Assembly: GCF_016811235.1 (NCBI RefSeq)
Contig: NZ_JAFBID010000026.1
Location: forward strand, 1-64,000
Source of the DNA: Microvirga arabica
GTDB taxonomy: Bacteria; Pseudomonadota; Alphaproteobacteria; Rhizobiales; Beijerinckiaceae
Length of the DNA stretch: 64,000 nt
Direction: 5' to 3'
The notes beneath the pieces were generated by a model, which saw only the letters and a list, made by a program, of their open reading frames with translations, was not told the origin of the DNA and searched no databases. Shown piece by piece: positions 8,452 through 17,691 of the stretch; positions within the stretch are counted from its first letter, which is position 1, and each line of letters starts with the position of its first letter. Made by a program: the position numbers and the translations under genes.

Positions 8452-8682
8452 CTAAGCAACCAAGCTGATGAGGTCCTTGCCCCCGTTCCACACGGTATAA
8501 AAATCCCCGCTGCGGTCGAGAATGTACACATTGGGGCAGTTCTGCGCCGTCGATGAGTGCGCGGCCCTGACCGCGAATTTCAAGGCATTGGTGCGAAGGT
8601 AAAATGCACCGAGATCCCGGCCACGATGAAGGACAGACCAGCGGTTATCTCGATATGCAATACAATACGCTTCGTGGGGCAT
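8452..8682 (-). CDS. Small DUF2188-like hypothetical protein
   Basis: A 76-residue protein started at the ATG at 8682 with GGAGG upstream (an in-frame ATG at 8709 is less likely). The layout YCIAYRDNRWSVLHRGRDLG, then T-N-ALKFAVRAA, then VYILDRSGDFYTVWNGG, resembles the DUF2188 pattern of two beta hairpins around a helix. It is cytosolic with no signal peptide. The family assignment is by pattern only. Confidence 0.55.
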   Translation of the reverse strand: MPHEAYCIAYRDNRWSVLHRGRDLGAFYLRTNALKFAVRAAHSSTAQNCPNVYILDRSGDFYTVWNGGKDLISLVA

Positions 8683-8709
8683 TGAGGCTCCTCCGAAGTG
8701 GCTTGGCAA

Positions 8710-9241
8710 TTAGACGGTGAGGAAGCGTTGCTAACGCTCTTTGGCTGCTCCGGCAACCCACGAACGACATTTCAGTATGCTTGGCGACGTTGACGACCGG
8801 TTGGCGCGAGTAGCCCTTGGGCCAGTCATCCCACGCTACTGATCGCTGGCCCAACAGTCTCGACCAAAGGTGGTAGCATACTGATCTTTGTAAATTTCTG
8901 GTTGAGAGTTTCGGACCGATCTCTGCAGATGATGCGATCGAGAGCGGCTGCATGCCAGAGACATTCCGGATTGATCTGCATGCCGGCCCTTTGTCTGCTC
9001 GCCGTCTTGCGGTAAAGCGCTCCCATACCTTTGACAGCTCTGGTGATAAGCGTCCCCGGAGCACGCTTCTCTCCGGACCAGCACTGGACCTTGACCAGCC
9101 CGGATCAGAAGAGCGAAAGGGCCTATCTGTCACGCTCTGGCCCGCCGGGGCACTACCTGCCGACCTTCATGACTGGTTCAACTGCCATGCAGCAGACAGG
9201 AAGGTCTTTCCTGATAAGATCCTCAAGATCGGGCCGAGGTG
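8710..9241. other. Intergenic, about 530 bases, no supported gene
   Basis: Several overlapping frames are open on both strands, but none has a start with a ribosome-binding site or recognisable protein features. It holds the upstream region of the hybrid kinase. No promoter motif was identified. Confidence 0.35.
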
Positions 9242-11347
9242 ATGATGGAAGATGCTAAGTTGATGAGGGCAAGCCCGAGCGCGTTCCCTCCGGGTCTGGC
9301 TCATGCCTCGTCTGAGCCCATCCTCGCGAAGATCCTGGTGGTCGATGACGATCGCAGGAACCTCATGGCCGCACAAGAAATGCTGCGCTCGCCTGGGCTC
9401 GAGATCGTCACGGCCGATTCCGGCGAGGCAGCCTTGCGCCAGGTCCTGCAGGAAGACTTCGCCGTCATTCTCCTTGACGTGCAGATGCCGCGGCTCGACG
9501 GCTATGAGGTTGCAAGCCTGATCCGCAACCGTCCGCGCTCCGCGCGGGTGCCGATCCTGTTCCTGACCGCCCACAACAAGGACGAGGCACACGTCTTCCG
9601 CGGCTATTCGGCGGGCGCCGTCGACTACGTGTTCAAACCGATCGAACCCGTGATCCTCAAGTCGAAGGTCGACATCTTCGTCGACCTCTACCGCAAAACG
9701 GAGGAAATTCGCCGGCAGAGCGAAGAAGAGCGCCGTCTTCTCATGGAGAACCTGCGGGTGCGCAGCGAGAAGCTGAAGGTGGAGCAGGCCCTGCGCCGCC
9801 GTGAGGAGCACCAGTCCCTTGTCCTCGCGTCTCTGCCGATCGCACTCTACACCGCCTCCGGGCAGGAGGATCATCGGCATCTCCACTTCACGAGCGGGAG
9901 CATTGAGCGTATCACCGGCTTTCCCCCTGAGGCCTTTCTTGAGCCGCCGGATTTCTGGGCTTCCCGGCTCAATCCCGAGGATCGGGAGCGGGTGTTAACC
10001 CAACTCCAGCGGCTTCCTGAGGACGGCACAGCGTCCCTCGAGTATCGCTGGCGCTGTGCCGATGGCACGGAACGCCACTTCCTCGACCAGACCGTGCTCA
10101 TGGGCGATGACGATGGCCGGCCGGGCGAATGTTTTGGCATGTGGTTCGACATCACCGAGCGCAAGCAGATGGAGCAGAACCTGCTGCACGCCAGCAAGCT
10201 CGAGGCGATCGGCCGTCTCACGGGTGGCATCGCTCACGACTTCAACAACATGCTGAGCGTTGTCATTGGCAACCTCGACCTGCTGAAGAAATCGATCCAG
10301 GGCAATGACAAGGCTGAGCGGCGCGTCCGGATGGCGATGGAGAGCGCACAACATTGTGCCGGCTTAACCTACCGGCTCCTCGCTTTCTCGCGCCGTCAAC
10401 CCCTGCAGGTCTCGACCATCAACGTGAAGACCCTCCTGCCGGAACTGCTCGATCTGATGCAGCGCACGCTCGGCGAAGGCGTCAATGTGAGCCTCTTGTC
10501 AGAGGAGGCCATCTGGCCGATCCAGGTCGACCGGGCCCAGTTCGAAGCGGCGCTCCTCAACCTGGCGGTCAATGCCCGCGACGCCATGCCGGATGGCGGC
10601 GATCTGACGATTGCCGTCGAGAACCGATTCATGGAAGAAGGCACGGCCATCGCCGCTGGCGAGTACGTCATGATCGCGGTCAGCGACACAGGAATCGGCA
10701 TGCCGCCAGAGGTCGTGCAGCGCGTCTTTGAACCCTTCTTCACCACGAAGGAGAGCGGCAAGGGCACAGGCCTCGGGCTCAGCATGGTGTATGGCTTCGT
10801 TCAGCAGTTGCATGGCCACGTGGAAGTCGACAGCGTGCCGGGCGCTGGCACGACCATTCGCATGTTCCTGCCTCGTGTGAGAGGTGCCGTGGAGCGATCA
10901 CCTGAGCCAGGGGACACCGTGCCGAACTCGTTTGGTGCCGGGCAAAACGTTCTGGTGGTTGAGGATGACCCCGTTGTTCGCCAGGTGGCGGTCTCGACGC
11001 TGCACTCGCTCGGCTTCAGCGTGATGGAGGCCGCTTCCGGCGATGAAGCGGCCCGGCTTCTGAGGGCGGATCGACGAGTCCATCTCGTGTTCTCGGATAT
11101 CCGCATGCCGGGCGAACTGACCGGGATCGGTCTTGCGCGCCTCATCAGGCGTGAGATGCCTGAGATTCAGGTGCTCCTGACGACCGGCTATGTGGACGGC
11201 GACGAGCCGATTGAGAACATTGACCTTCTCTACAAGCCGTACCGGGCGGCAGATCTCGCACAAAAGATCCGCTCGTTGACGGGAGCATGCCGCCCCGCCG
11301 AGGCCGAAGCGTTTCAGATCCCCCCAACGGCCTCTGCGGCGGAGTGA
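9242..11347 (+). CDS. Hybrid sensor histidine kinase with receivers at both ends
   Basis: About 700 residues, soluble. Order: an N-terminal receiver (about 30-145, VDDDRRN with phospho-acceptor Asp in LLDVQMPRLDGY), a coiled-coil linker, a PAS domain (about 195-315), and a HisKA domain with the H-box GGIAHDFNN (His near residue 332). A HATPase_c domain (about 430-545; N-box NLAVNARDA, DTGIGM, GKGTGLGLSMV) and a C-terminal receiver (about 570-685, VVEDDPVVR, FSDIRMPGEL) complete it. No membrane segment, so it senses a cytosolic signal or an upstream phosphate donor through the first receiver. No partner gene is adjacent. Confidence 0.92.
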   Translation: MMEDAKLMRASPSAFPPGLAHASSEPILAKILVVDDDRRNLMAAQEMLRSPGLEIVTADSGEAALRQVLQEDFAVILLDVQMPRLDGYEVASLIRNRPRSARVPILFLTAHNKDEAHVFRGYSAGAVDYVFKPIEPVILKSKVDIFVDLYRKTEEIRRQSEEERRLLMENLRVRSEKLKVEQALRRREEHQSLVLASLPIALYTASGQEDHRHLHFTSGSIERITGFPPEAFLEPPDFWASRLNPEDRERVLTQLQRLPEDGTASLEYRWRCADGTERHFLDQTVLMGDDDGRPGECFGMWFDITERKQMEQNLLHASKLEAIGRLTGGIAHDFNNMLSVVIGNLDLLKKSIQGNDKAERRVRMAMESAQHCAGLTYRLLAFSRRQPLQVSTINVKTLLPELLDLMQRTLGEGVNVSLLSEEAIWPIQVDRAQFEAALLNLAVNARDAMPDGGDLTIAVENRFMEEGTAIAAGEYVMIAVSDTGIGMPPEVVQRVFEPFFTTKESGKGTGLGLSMVYGFVQQLHGHVEVDSVPGAGTTIRMFLPRVRGAVERSPEPGDTVPNSFGAGQNVLVVEDDPVVRQVAVSTLHSLGFSVMEAASGDEAARLLRADRRVHLVFSDIRMPGELTGIGLARLIRREMPEIQVLLTTGYVDGDEPIENIDLLYKPYRAADLAQKIRSLTGACRPAEAEAFQIPPTASAAE

Positions 11348-11669
11348 CCGGCTTGGCTCCTCGCTGAGAGGCCTTCGAGGCATCTGGAGCGTATTGATTG
11401 AACAATGGCGGCGAAGTCATGTTGCCGTCTGCGGGCTCCTGGTCCAGAAGCCAATGTTCCGAAACCTGTAAACCCAACACACCAGGATCCAGGGAGGAAA
11501 GGCGCTCGGTTGCTGACAAATATTGCTTTGTTGCGGTTGGCTCTGAAGTTCCGGTCGATGTCCACGAAATGCAGAGCTGAAACTTGGCCCGTTCCGTGTG
11601 AGTTCCCCATTCAAATTGTCCGTCAGCGCTGACGGTCAGAAAAGCCTGGTATCATTTGGGAGAGTTGGC

Positions 11670-11876
11670 ATGAGCCCAATCAGAAGGATGTCTTGGGACC
11701 CTGTTCTCCAGAACGGCCTTCATTCCTCGAAGGAGAATCTGGTTGTCACGATAGGGCATTCGCTCCGAGCTTGTTACGATAGTATCCTGCAACAGGGTGT
11801 TCCGATGAGGTTCAGGTCGTTGATTGAGATGATCGAGCGTTCCGAGCGGGAAGCCATGCGCGCGAGCAAGCGGTGA
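11670..11876 (+). CDS. NepR-like anti-sigma factor, orphan copy
   Basis: A 68-residue protein from the ATG at 11670, preceded by GGGAGAG. The second half, IGHSLRACYDSILQQGVPMRF, fits the NepR pattern (IGxxLRxxYDxVxxExVPxRFxxLLxxL), the helix pair that clamps EcfG until phosphorylated PhyR displaces it. It continues SLIEMIERSERE. Unlike the copy at 50619, no sigma factor gene lies next to it and no EcfG promoter is visible upstream. It may tune EcfG activity or bind another sigma factor. The inference rests on the motif. Confidence 0.6.
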   Translation: MSPIRRMSWDPVLQNGLHSSKENLVVTIGHSLRACYDSILQQGVPMRFRSLIEMIERSEREAMRASKR

Positions 11877-12041
11877 TCCGTTGCGGCGGATCAACATCTT
11901 ATCGTCCGCGAAATAGGTCGATGGCTCATCTTGAACCACCGCCTGTTATCGACCGGCCTGCTCGTCTTCGACGGCTGAGGTGATCGTCAGATGGGTGGGC
12001 CGCGGACGACCCATCTGAGTGTGCAACCGAAGGGAGGCAGC

Positions 12042-12251
12042 ATGTTCTTTGTCGTAACCGGAAACACCGGGAACGGAGCCGTGGCAATCACCTGCGACAG
12101 CGCAGCCGCCGCGGTGGAGAAAGCCCGCTCTCTCATCGCCGAGGGTGTGAGAGACGTCCTCATCACCGACGCCGACGGGCTGCAACATGCCCCGGCTGAC
12201 TTCGACCGGCTCTTCGTTGCAATCCCCGCGGACACCACGCCCACGGCTTGA
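12042..12251 (+). CDS. Small hypothetical protein
   Basis: A 69-residue protein from the ATG at 12042 with a strong GGGAGG ribosome-binding site. Sequence MFFVVTGNTGNGAVAITCDS, then AAVEKARSLIAEGVRDVLITDADG, suggests a small beta-alpha-beta fold. No signal peptide. It ends before a rho-independent terminator at 12281. Unknown function. Confidence 0.55.
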   Translation: MFFVVTGNTGNGAVAITCDSAAAAVEKARSLIAEGVRDVLITDADGLQHAPADFDRLFVAIPADTTPTA

Positions 12252-12280
12252 TGCAACCGCTGGGAAGGCTATTCAAAAAG

Positions 12281-12304
12281 AAAGGCCCCGGGAGAGGGGC
12301 CTTT
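12281..12304 (+). terminator. Hairpin terminator
   Basis: AAAGGCCCC pairs perfectly with GGGGCCTTT across a six-base loop. It lies 30 bases after the stop of the gene at 12042. The U-tract is only the stem's own TTT. Confidence 0.6.
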
Positions 12305-12534
12305 CCGGCACGAGGGCCATGAGGGGGTTGATCAGGGCCGCACGCTCGAGCTGAGATAGCGTCCAGAGTCTTCTGGACAAGGTGTGCCAGCTTGGGACTG
12401 GGTGTCCCTCCAGCTGGGGCGCGCGTTAGCCCAGCTCGTGCTCCGCCATCAGGGCCGCGCCAGCTTTTCCGGACAGTGTCACTCGTGCCGCATCGCCAAC
12501 CTGGGGTGCTCGCGCTACGCTGCGGCGATACGGC

Positions 12535-13074
12535 ATGAACAAGGGCCGAGCTGTGCCGAAAGGACGGAATGACACCCTCGCGCGTGCACACGGGCTGCTT
12601 GCGGGCGCGCTCGTGTTCCTGCTGCTTGGGTCATCAGTCCGTGCGCAGAGCAGCGCGTCCTCACCCGGCCCCTTTGCCGGCTTTGCCGGATCCTGGACGG
12701 GCAGCGGTACGATTGCGCTGTCGAACGGCACCACGGAGCGCCTCCGCTGCCAGGCCGCCTATGCTGTGGCATCCGCCGGCAATAACCTACGGCAGAACCT
12801 TCGCTGTGGCAGCGACAGCTATACCTTCGAGCTGCGGACGGACATCAACTACGACGGGGGCCGCGTTGGAGGCTCATGGGCGGAGACCACGCGCAACCTC
12901 TCGGGGAGGATCTCTGGCCGCGTCAACACGGGCCGGATCGATGCTGTCGCGGAAGGTCCTGGCTTCTCGGCCGGAATTGCGATGAGCACCCGCGGATCAC
13001 GCCAGACGGTGAGTATCCGCTCCCAGGGGACCGAGCTGTCGCAGGTCTCGGTCGACCTCAGCCGCACACGTTAG
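12535..13074 (+). CDS. Secreted hypothetical protein with beta-rich body
   Basis: 179 residues. A basic N-region and a hydrophobic stretch (LLAGALVFLLLGSSVRAQ) form a Sec signal peptide ending near residue 37. The mature part starts GPFAGFAGSWTGSGTIALSNG, a lipocalin-like opening. It contains two cysteines (RLRCQAAY and NLRCGSD) that could form a disulfide, then alternating beta segments to the end. Likely periplasmic. Similar secreted proteins occur at 17692. Function unknown. Confidence 0.65.
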   Translation: MNKGRAVPKGRNDTLARAHGLLAGALVFLLLGSSVRAQSSASSPGPFAGFAGSWTGSGTIALSNGTTERLRCQAAYAVASAGNNLRQNLRCGSDSYTFELRTDINYDGGRVGGSWAETTRNLSGRISGRVNTGRIDAVAEGPGFSAGIAMSTRGSRQTVSIRSQGTELSQVSVDLSRTR

Positions 13075-13168
13075 GGGAGGGCTGCCGACAGGCCCGGACC
13101 TGCTATCATAGGGCGGAGTTGTGAGTAGCGAGTGACGATATGCATCTCACCCGAGGTGAGGCCGGACC

Positions 13169-14287
13169 ATGGAGACGCGGGCGCGGTATGCGTTGATTGG
13201 GCTGTTTACACTGGGTGTGGTCCTCGCTGCCTTTGCGTTCGCGTACTGGCTCCGCAGCGCAGGCGGCTTCGGCGAGCGTGCGGTTTATCGCGTCCGCTTT
13301 GAGAGCCCAGTCACTGGATTGCAGCCCGGCTCGACGGTCCTGTTCAATGGCATCCCGGCCGGCGTGGTGACTGAACTGGAACTTGATAGGAACGATCCCC
13401 GCCAGGTCATGGCAACAATCGCTCTGGATCAGGGGACCCCGGTCAGGGCCGATACCCGGGTCGGCGTCGAAGCCCAGGGCCTCATGGGCGCACCATCGCT
13501 GACACTCGAAGGCGGGACGGCAGCGTCGCCGCCACTGAGTTCTGGCGACGGTACGGCCATACTCGTGGCGGACCTGGCCGCGACCCAGGACCTGAGCCAG
13601 GCGGCACGCGAGGCGTTGCAGCGGTTCGACCGCCTCATGGCGGAGACTGCCGAGCCGCTGCGCGACACCATCTCCAATCTCAGCACCTTCTCGGGAGCCT
13701 TGGCGCGCAACTCCGATCGTCTGGACGGGATCCTGGAGGCGCTTGAACGTCTCGGTGGTGGAGGCCCTGCAAAAGCCCCGGCGCCGACCTACGACTTGAC
13801 GGCGCCTCGGGAGTTTCCCCCGCACGACAAGACCATGGGCGGACAGCTGGTGATACCCGAACCGACGGCCCTCGTCCTGTTCGACACGCAGAAGATCCTT
13901 ATACGGCCACGAGCGGGGGAGAGCGTGGCGCTGGACGCGCAATGGAGCGACAGCCTGCCGAAGCTCCTGCAGGCCAAAATCATCCAGAGCTTCGAGAACG
14001 CCGACTATGTGCAGACTGTTGCGCGGCCGATCGACGGCCTGGCAGCCGACTATCAGCTTGTGATCGACATCCGCAGCTTTCAGGTGAGCCTGACGCCGGA
14101 ACCTAGGGCAGAGGTGGAGTTCACGGCCAAAATCCTGGGCGGGGATGGCCGAATTGTTGGTGCGCGAATTCTGCAGGAAGGCGTTCCCGTCAGGGCTACT
14201 GACGCAGCAGCGGCGGCGGTGGGTCTCGATGAGGCCTTCGGCAAGGCTGCAACCGAGCTGGTGCTCTGGGTCTCAACTCTCATCTGA
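13169..14287 (+). CDS. MlaD (MCE) domain fused to an ABC-transport auxiliary domain
   Basis: 372 residues. One N-terminal membrane span (IGLFTLGVVLAAFAFAYWL) anchors an MCE domain (about 40-118; RVRFESPVTGLQPGSTVLFNGIPAG). A helical stretch with LSQAAREALQRFDRL follows. From about 225 the protein resembles the PqiC/DUF330 auxiliary lipoprotein (KILIRPRAGESVALDAQWSDSLPKLLQAKI, YQLVIDIRSFQV). These parts are normally separate genes in lipid-trafficking ABC operons with a permease and ATPase. Neither is nearby here, so the protein must pair with a distant transporter or is an operon relic. It probably acts between inner and outer membranes. Confidence 0.8.
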   Translation: METRARYALIGLFTLGVVLAAFAFAYWLRSAGGFGERAVYRVRFESPVTGLQPGSTVLFNGIPAGVVTELELDRNDPRQVMATIALDQGTPVRADTRVGVEAQGLMGAPSLTLEGGTAASPPLSSGDGTAILVADLAATQDLSQAAREALQRFDRLMAETAEPLRDTISNLSTFSGALARNSDRLDGILEALERLGGGGPAKAPAPTYDLTAPREFPPHDKTMGGQLVIPEPTALVLFDTQKILIRPRAGESVALDAQWSDSLPKLLQAKIIQSFENADYVQTVARPIDGLAADYQLVIDIRSFQVSLTPEPRAEVEFTAKILGGDGRIVGARILQEGVPVRATDAAAAAVGLDEAFGKAATELVLWVSTLI

Positions 14288-14540
14288 AACCGACTCTGCA
14301 AACGATGCTGTCCAGAAATGCTTGTTTGGGGTTGATGATTGCTCATCCCAGCGGAGCTCCTGTCTTTGCGCCGCTATAGGCAAATCTGTGACTACGGACC
14401 AATTCTCAATACAAAGCACTTCTGAAGAAGCAGAGCAATTAATGTTTAATTAACTATAGAAAAGCAGATGATTATGTATATAGAGTTAATGCCCGACTAG
14501 TTTGTTGCTCAAGACGTCAAAAATTACCTGCATTTGCGCC
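14288..14540. other. AT-rich intergenic region
   Basis: AT-rich relative to its surroundings, especially 14430-14500, as in a promoter region. No small ORF or hairpin stands out. Confidence 0.35.
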
Positions 14541-14565
14541 GGAACCATGTTCTTCACTGGGCGTA
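14541..14565 (+). promoter_or_regulatory. Possible EcfG-type promoter
   Basis: GGAAC, 16 bases, then CGTA, one base off the CGTT consensus. It lies 66 bases before the gene at 14631. Chance occurrence is not excluded. Confidence 0.35.
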
Positions 14566-14630
14566 GTCTAGGCAGCTTGGCTGCTGTCCTGCAGTCAGCT
14601 CTCATTGTTACTGCTTACTGAAGGTGAACT

Positions 14631-15434
14631 ATGAAGCGTTCGCACGCTCTTGCTTTGTCCGGCGTTGCCCTGTTTGTCGCCCTCTCAACCTCATCTCACG
14701 CTCAAGCAATCCGACCGGGTCAGCAGTGCCAGCCCGCCGTCGCCAACCCTTCCATGTACGGCAACTGCCGCCTTCGCATTGTGAGAGGCCACGAGGTCTG
14801 CCGCTGTGCCATCCTTCCCCAGGCTCGGCACCGTCTCAATCGGGTCGACCGGGATGACATGACGACAGGGGCTCTCGGGCGGGCGTCAGCAGGGTCCGTG
14901 GCTCCTGCCAGGGCGCCGGGTGCTGGTGGTTGGTTCGCTTCCGGCTCGACAGGCCCTGCGGCATCTGCGAGGGCCGCAGGGGCCTCTTCCGTTGCAGCAG
15001 GCTCCGGATCAGGCCGAGCCGATAATGGCGGATCGTTCGCAGGTGGTGGGACCTTCGGTGGAGGCGCTGACAGCAGCAGCCGTGGCAATCCGGGCAACGA
15101 CAAGGGCGCTGGCAATGCTGGCGAGAGCCCGAATGGCGGCGGCTTCGGTGGCGGCTCCCACGGCCGCAGCGATGCCGGCGACAGGGGCGGCAACAATGGT
15201 GGTCGCGGCGGTGGTGGAAACCAGGGCGGAGCCGGCAATCCCGGCAATGACAGCAGCGTAGGAGGTGCCGGCGAGAGCCCCAATGGCGGTGACTTCGGCG
15301 GTGGTTCACAGGGCCGCGGCGATACAGGTGATCGGGGAGGCAACAGCAATGGAAACAGCGGTGGCGGCCATGGAGGCGGTAACAGTGGCAACGGTGGCGG
15401 GAATGGCAACGGCAATGGCGGCGGGCGGCGGTAA
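14631..15434 (+). CDS. Secreted glycine-rich protein
   Basis: 267 residues. A signal peptide (SHALALSGVALFVALSTSSHAQA) is followed by a short folded part with three cysteines (about residues 33-60, PGQQCQPAVAN, YGNCRLR, EVCRCAILP). A linker then leads to about 150 residues of Gly/Asn/Ser repeats (NPGNDKGAGNAGESPNGGGF and variants with GGGGNQGGAGNPGND). It is related in style to the glycine-rich proteins at 27268 and 29104. Likely an exported structural or matrix protein. A strong terminator follows at 15512. AAGGTGA precedes the start. Confidence 0.7.
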   Translation: MKRSHALALSGVALFVALSTSSHAQAIRPGQQCQPAVANPSMYGNCRLRIVRGHEVCRCAILPQARHRLNRVDRDDMTTGALGRASAGSVAPARAPGAGGWFASGSTGPAASARAAGASSVAAGSGSGRADNGGSFAGGGTFGGGADSSSRGNPGNDKGAGNAGESPNGGGFGGGSHGRSDAGDRGGNNGGRGGGGNQGGAGNPGNDSSVGGAGESPNGGDFGGGSQGRGDTGDRGGNSNGNSGGGHGGGNSGNGGGNGNGNGGGRR

Positions 15435-15511
15435 GCTTCTTGATTTCCACCGGACGGCTGCCGCGATAGCCTGAGCCGCTGGGAGGGGGAGCATCCACCA
15501 AGCTTGCTCGT

Positions 15512-15559
15512 CCAAGCGGGGCCCTGGCTGCTTTGTCAGCCAGGGCCCCGCTTGGCTTT
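15512..15559 (+). terminator. Strong rho-independent terminator
   Basis: A perfect 19-bp stem (CCAAGCGGGGCCCTGGCTG and its complement) closes a six-base loop (CTTTGT), with CTTTT directly after. It lies 77 bases after the stop of the glycine-rich gene. Confidence 0.85.
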
Positions 15560-15705
15560 TCCTGACGTGTTGAGCTATCCCACAGGCCTTGCTCGTTCTG
15601 AACTCGTTCACGCCTGTGGCGGCCAATCACGAGGCATCTGACCAGAGACTGAATTAGATCACCTTCAATGGATCCTTGCAGAAGGACTTTGAGGCATTGT
15701 TCACA

Positions 15706-15960
15706 ATGACGGAGTTCTGTGGCCAAGCCGATGTTCAAGCGACAGCGCTTGGACGCAAGCTGCGACGCCTAAAGCCGCACCATCTTTCGGCAGACACTTA
15801 TGTCGGCGATCTCAGCCATCACAGCATCAAGAACACCGATTGGGACCTCCTCATCCTTCTGCGTGAGCAAGGGAGAGCTGCAGCGGATCCCTGGCTGCGC
15901 GATGCACTGCCGGAGCCTGAGGTTGCCGCTACGGTCAACGGGCGCTCTGGCGCCCGTTGA
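15706..15960 (+). CDS. Small hypothetical protein
   Basis: About 84 residues from the ATG at 15706 (TTG at 15676 is a longer alternative). The centre IKNTDWDLLILLREQGRAAADPWLRDALPEP reads like a real helical protein. No signal peptide or domain. The last 26 bases form a hairpin with a 10-bp stem (15935-15960) that includes the stop codon and may act as a terminator. Confidence 0.45.
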   Translation: MTEFCGQADVQATALGRKLRRLKPHHLSADTYVGDLSHHSIKNTDWDLLILLREQGRAAADPWLRDALPEPEVAATVNGRSGAR

Positions 15961-16430
15961 TCAGGAAGCGTAAGGGGTAGGCCAGCGCCTCAAGGCAGCT
16001 CGCTTGATAACCGGAGACATGAGCTTCGGCAGACGGACTCATTGCAATCTCATCTTGCGCCGCGACCATTAACGAGACTGCATACCGATCTCTATGTGAG
16101 ATGTGGAGCGAACCCCTGCGATCTGGATGAAGCTCTGCGTTCCAGTGCGGGCGCGCTTACGCCAAGTTGGGAACACGTCGCGTAGAGTGATCGGGAACAA
16201 GGGGCCTGTTCGCTTCGGTCATGTCGCATAACGCAGCTCTGAATTGATCGAGGCAACCATCTCGAAAGTACAGTTAACTGTTGGATAACGGCGGCTCAGC
16301 CTAAGAAAACGCCAGCATTTTCAACTGGGCCTGCCGGGTGAATATTCCTCCATTGGAGCAGATTTTCACAACAGCCGTATCGGATTTGCCGTTTTCCCTT
16401 TGGACGACTTGCCGCATCTGGCGTGGATGG
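15961..16430. other. Intergenic, no supported gene
   Basis: About 470 bases without a convincing frame on either strand. It lies upstream of the EcfG-type promoter at 16431. Confidence 0.35.
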
Positions 16431-16456
16431 GGAACGAAAGCCCTTTGCGAGCCGTT
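16431..16456 (+). promoter_or_regulatory. EcfG-type promoter (exact consensus)
   Basis: GGAAC, 17 bases, CGTT. This is an exact match to the alphaproteobacterial general-stress promoter. It lies 37 bases before the ATG at 16494. Confidence 0.7.
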
Positions 16457-16493
16457 GCCGGGGCAAGTTGCAGTATAGGCGTGCGTTGTTTCA

Positions 16494-16841
16494 ATGACCG
16501 ATGATTTGACCCCTGCGGCTCTGAGCGCCGTCCAGAGCCGGATCGAAGAGATAGCCGATCAGGCCGGGATCGAAGGGCACGCGCGCCTGAGCGTGGACGA
16601 CACATTGGCTGCGCTTCCGTGGGTTCTCCGTCGTCGTCTGGTGCTGATGCTTCAAAGTTTGAAGGCATTCTCGCCGGATCCAGCCGTTCGGGCGGCTGCC
16701 GACTTTTTCCAGATCAAAGCTGCGAAGATATGGGCCGCCATGCCCTTCCAGGGGCACCAGGACGAGACGACAACTGATACCACTGTGCTTGTTGAACCCA
16801 GACGCACGAGCTCCCCTGCCGCACGAGGCAAGAAACCTTAA
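16494..16841 (+). CDS. Small protein, member 2 of the three-gene paralogous family
   Basis: 115 residues, cytosolic. It matches the proteins at 3538 and 21563 over the whole length: an acidic helix (VQSRIEEIADQAGIEG), the DTLAALPWVLRRRLVLMLQSLKAF block, and a helix (RAAADFFQIKAAKIWAAM). The last 20 residues are low in order and basic. The exact EcfG promoter just upstream argues for general-stress expression. There is no known domain; a small helical binding or regulatory protein is the most one can say. Confidence 0.7.
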   Translation: MTDDLTPAALSAVQSRIEEIADQAGIEGHARLSVDDTLAALPWVLRRRLVLMLQSLKAFSPDPAVRAAADFFQIKAAKIWAAMPFQGHQDETTTDTTVLVEPRRTSSPAARGKKP

Positions 16842-16988
16842 GCGTCTGTTGAAGCGGCCAGTAGCACATGCCGAATCTGGTAGGGCCCAGCAATACCGTG
16901 AGTTCCCTCACCCGGCCTGCCCCGCGAACTTTGGAGCCACTCTGAAGTTCTCTTGGAAGGTCGCGGTCGGACCATGTGGAGGGACCTC

Positions 16989-17213
16989 ATGCAAAAACTC
17001 GCATACGTCACGATCTTGTGTCTCCTTGCCGGAGCCTGTTCTACCCGGCAGCAAACAACAAGCACGGCCGTTGGAGCCACAGCCGGCGCAGTGGTCGGTG
17101 GCCCCGTTGGGGCGGTCGTCGGTGCGGGCGCCGGAGCTGTGGCGGGAGCGCCTGGCGGCGCTGTGGACGAGGTTCAGGGCGACAACCGCCGGCGCGCAGT
17201 GCGGCGACGGTAG
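16989..17213 (+). CDS. Small lipoprotein with glycine zipper
   Basis: 74 residues from the ATG at 16989, which has GGAGG upstream. MQKLAYVTILCLLAGACST carries a lipobox (LAGAC) for lipidation at Cys17. The mature part holds a glycine-zipper repeat (VGATAGAVVGGPVGAVVGAG) of the kind that inserts in or crosses a membrane, as in osmotically inducible SlyB-like lipoproteins. It ends with a basic tail (NRRRAVRRR). Two non-lipidated relatives lie at 18814 and 54946. Confidence 0.7.
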   Translation: MQKLAYVTILCLLAGACSTRQQTTSTAVGATAGAVVGGPVGAVVGAGAGAVAGAPGGAVDEVQGDNRRRAVRRR

Positions 17214-17691
17214 GCCTCACCATCTGCCGACCTCGGCGAGCCAGGATGGGCCTCGGGAGCATTTTGCCGGGTCTCCCTCGAGGCGGCTTAAAAGCCGCCG
17301 TGCGTTGATCTCGATCCCGGGGCGCTGGTTGTCCGGGTGATCCCCGTTGAAAGCACATCCGTTCACCTCGCAGCCTATCGATGTGTGATGAAAACACGAT
17401 CACCCGTCGACGACTTCAGACTCTTAATGATGCCCGAAAATGTGTGGGCCTTTCCGGATGCTTGCTCTTGCGGCCGCCGGATCCCGGCCCCACCTAGGGT
17501 GAGCCGCCCGGGCAAGCACGAAGCAACAAGTACAGCCGGGCCGAACCTGACTTCAGAAACGACAGAACTCCATCCTTCGGCTGGCTCAGGATTGCGCAGC
17601 CTGTGTGAGATTGTCAGACCATCTCGGGAAAACGCGGCCGGACCGATGGGCAGACACCATCGCTGGCTGGATTTGGGAGCAGAGACCCACA
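17214..17691. other. Intergenic, about 480 bases, no supported gene
   Basis: Frames here are open but lack protein-like composition, signal peptides or ribosome-binding sites. Confidence 0.35.

Noticed and set aside
9167-9886. Minus-strand frame of 239 residues
   Set aside because: Antisense to the first receiver and PAS linker of the hybrid kinase, which is certain.
14720-15415. Proline-rich minus-strand frame
   Set aside because: It is the complement of glycine codons in the exported glycine-rich gene at 14631.
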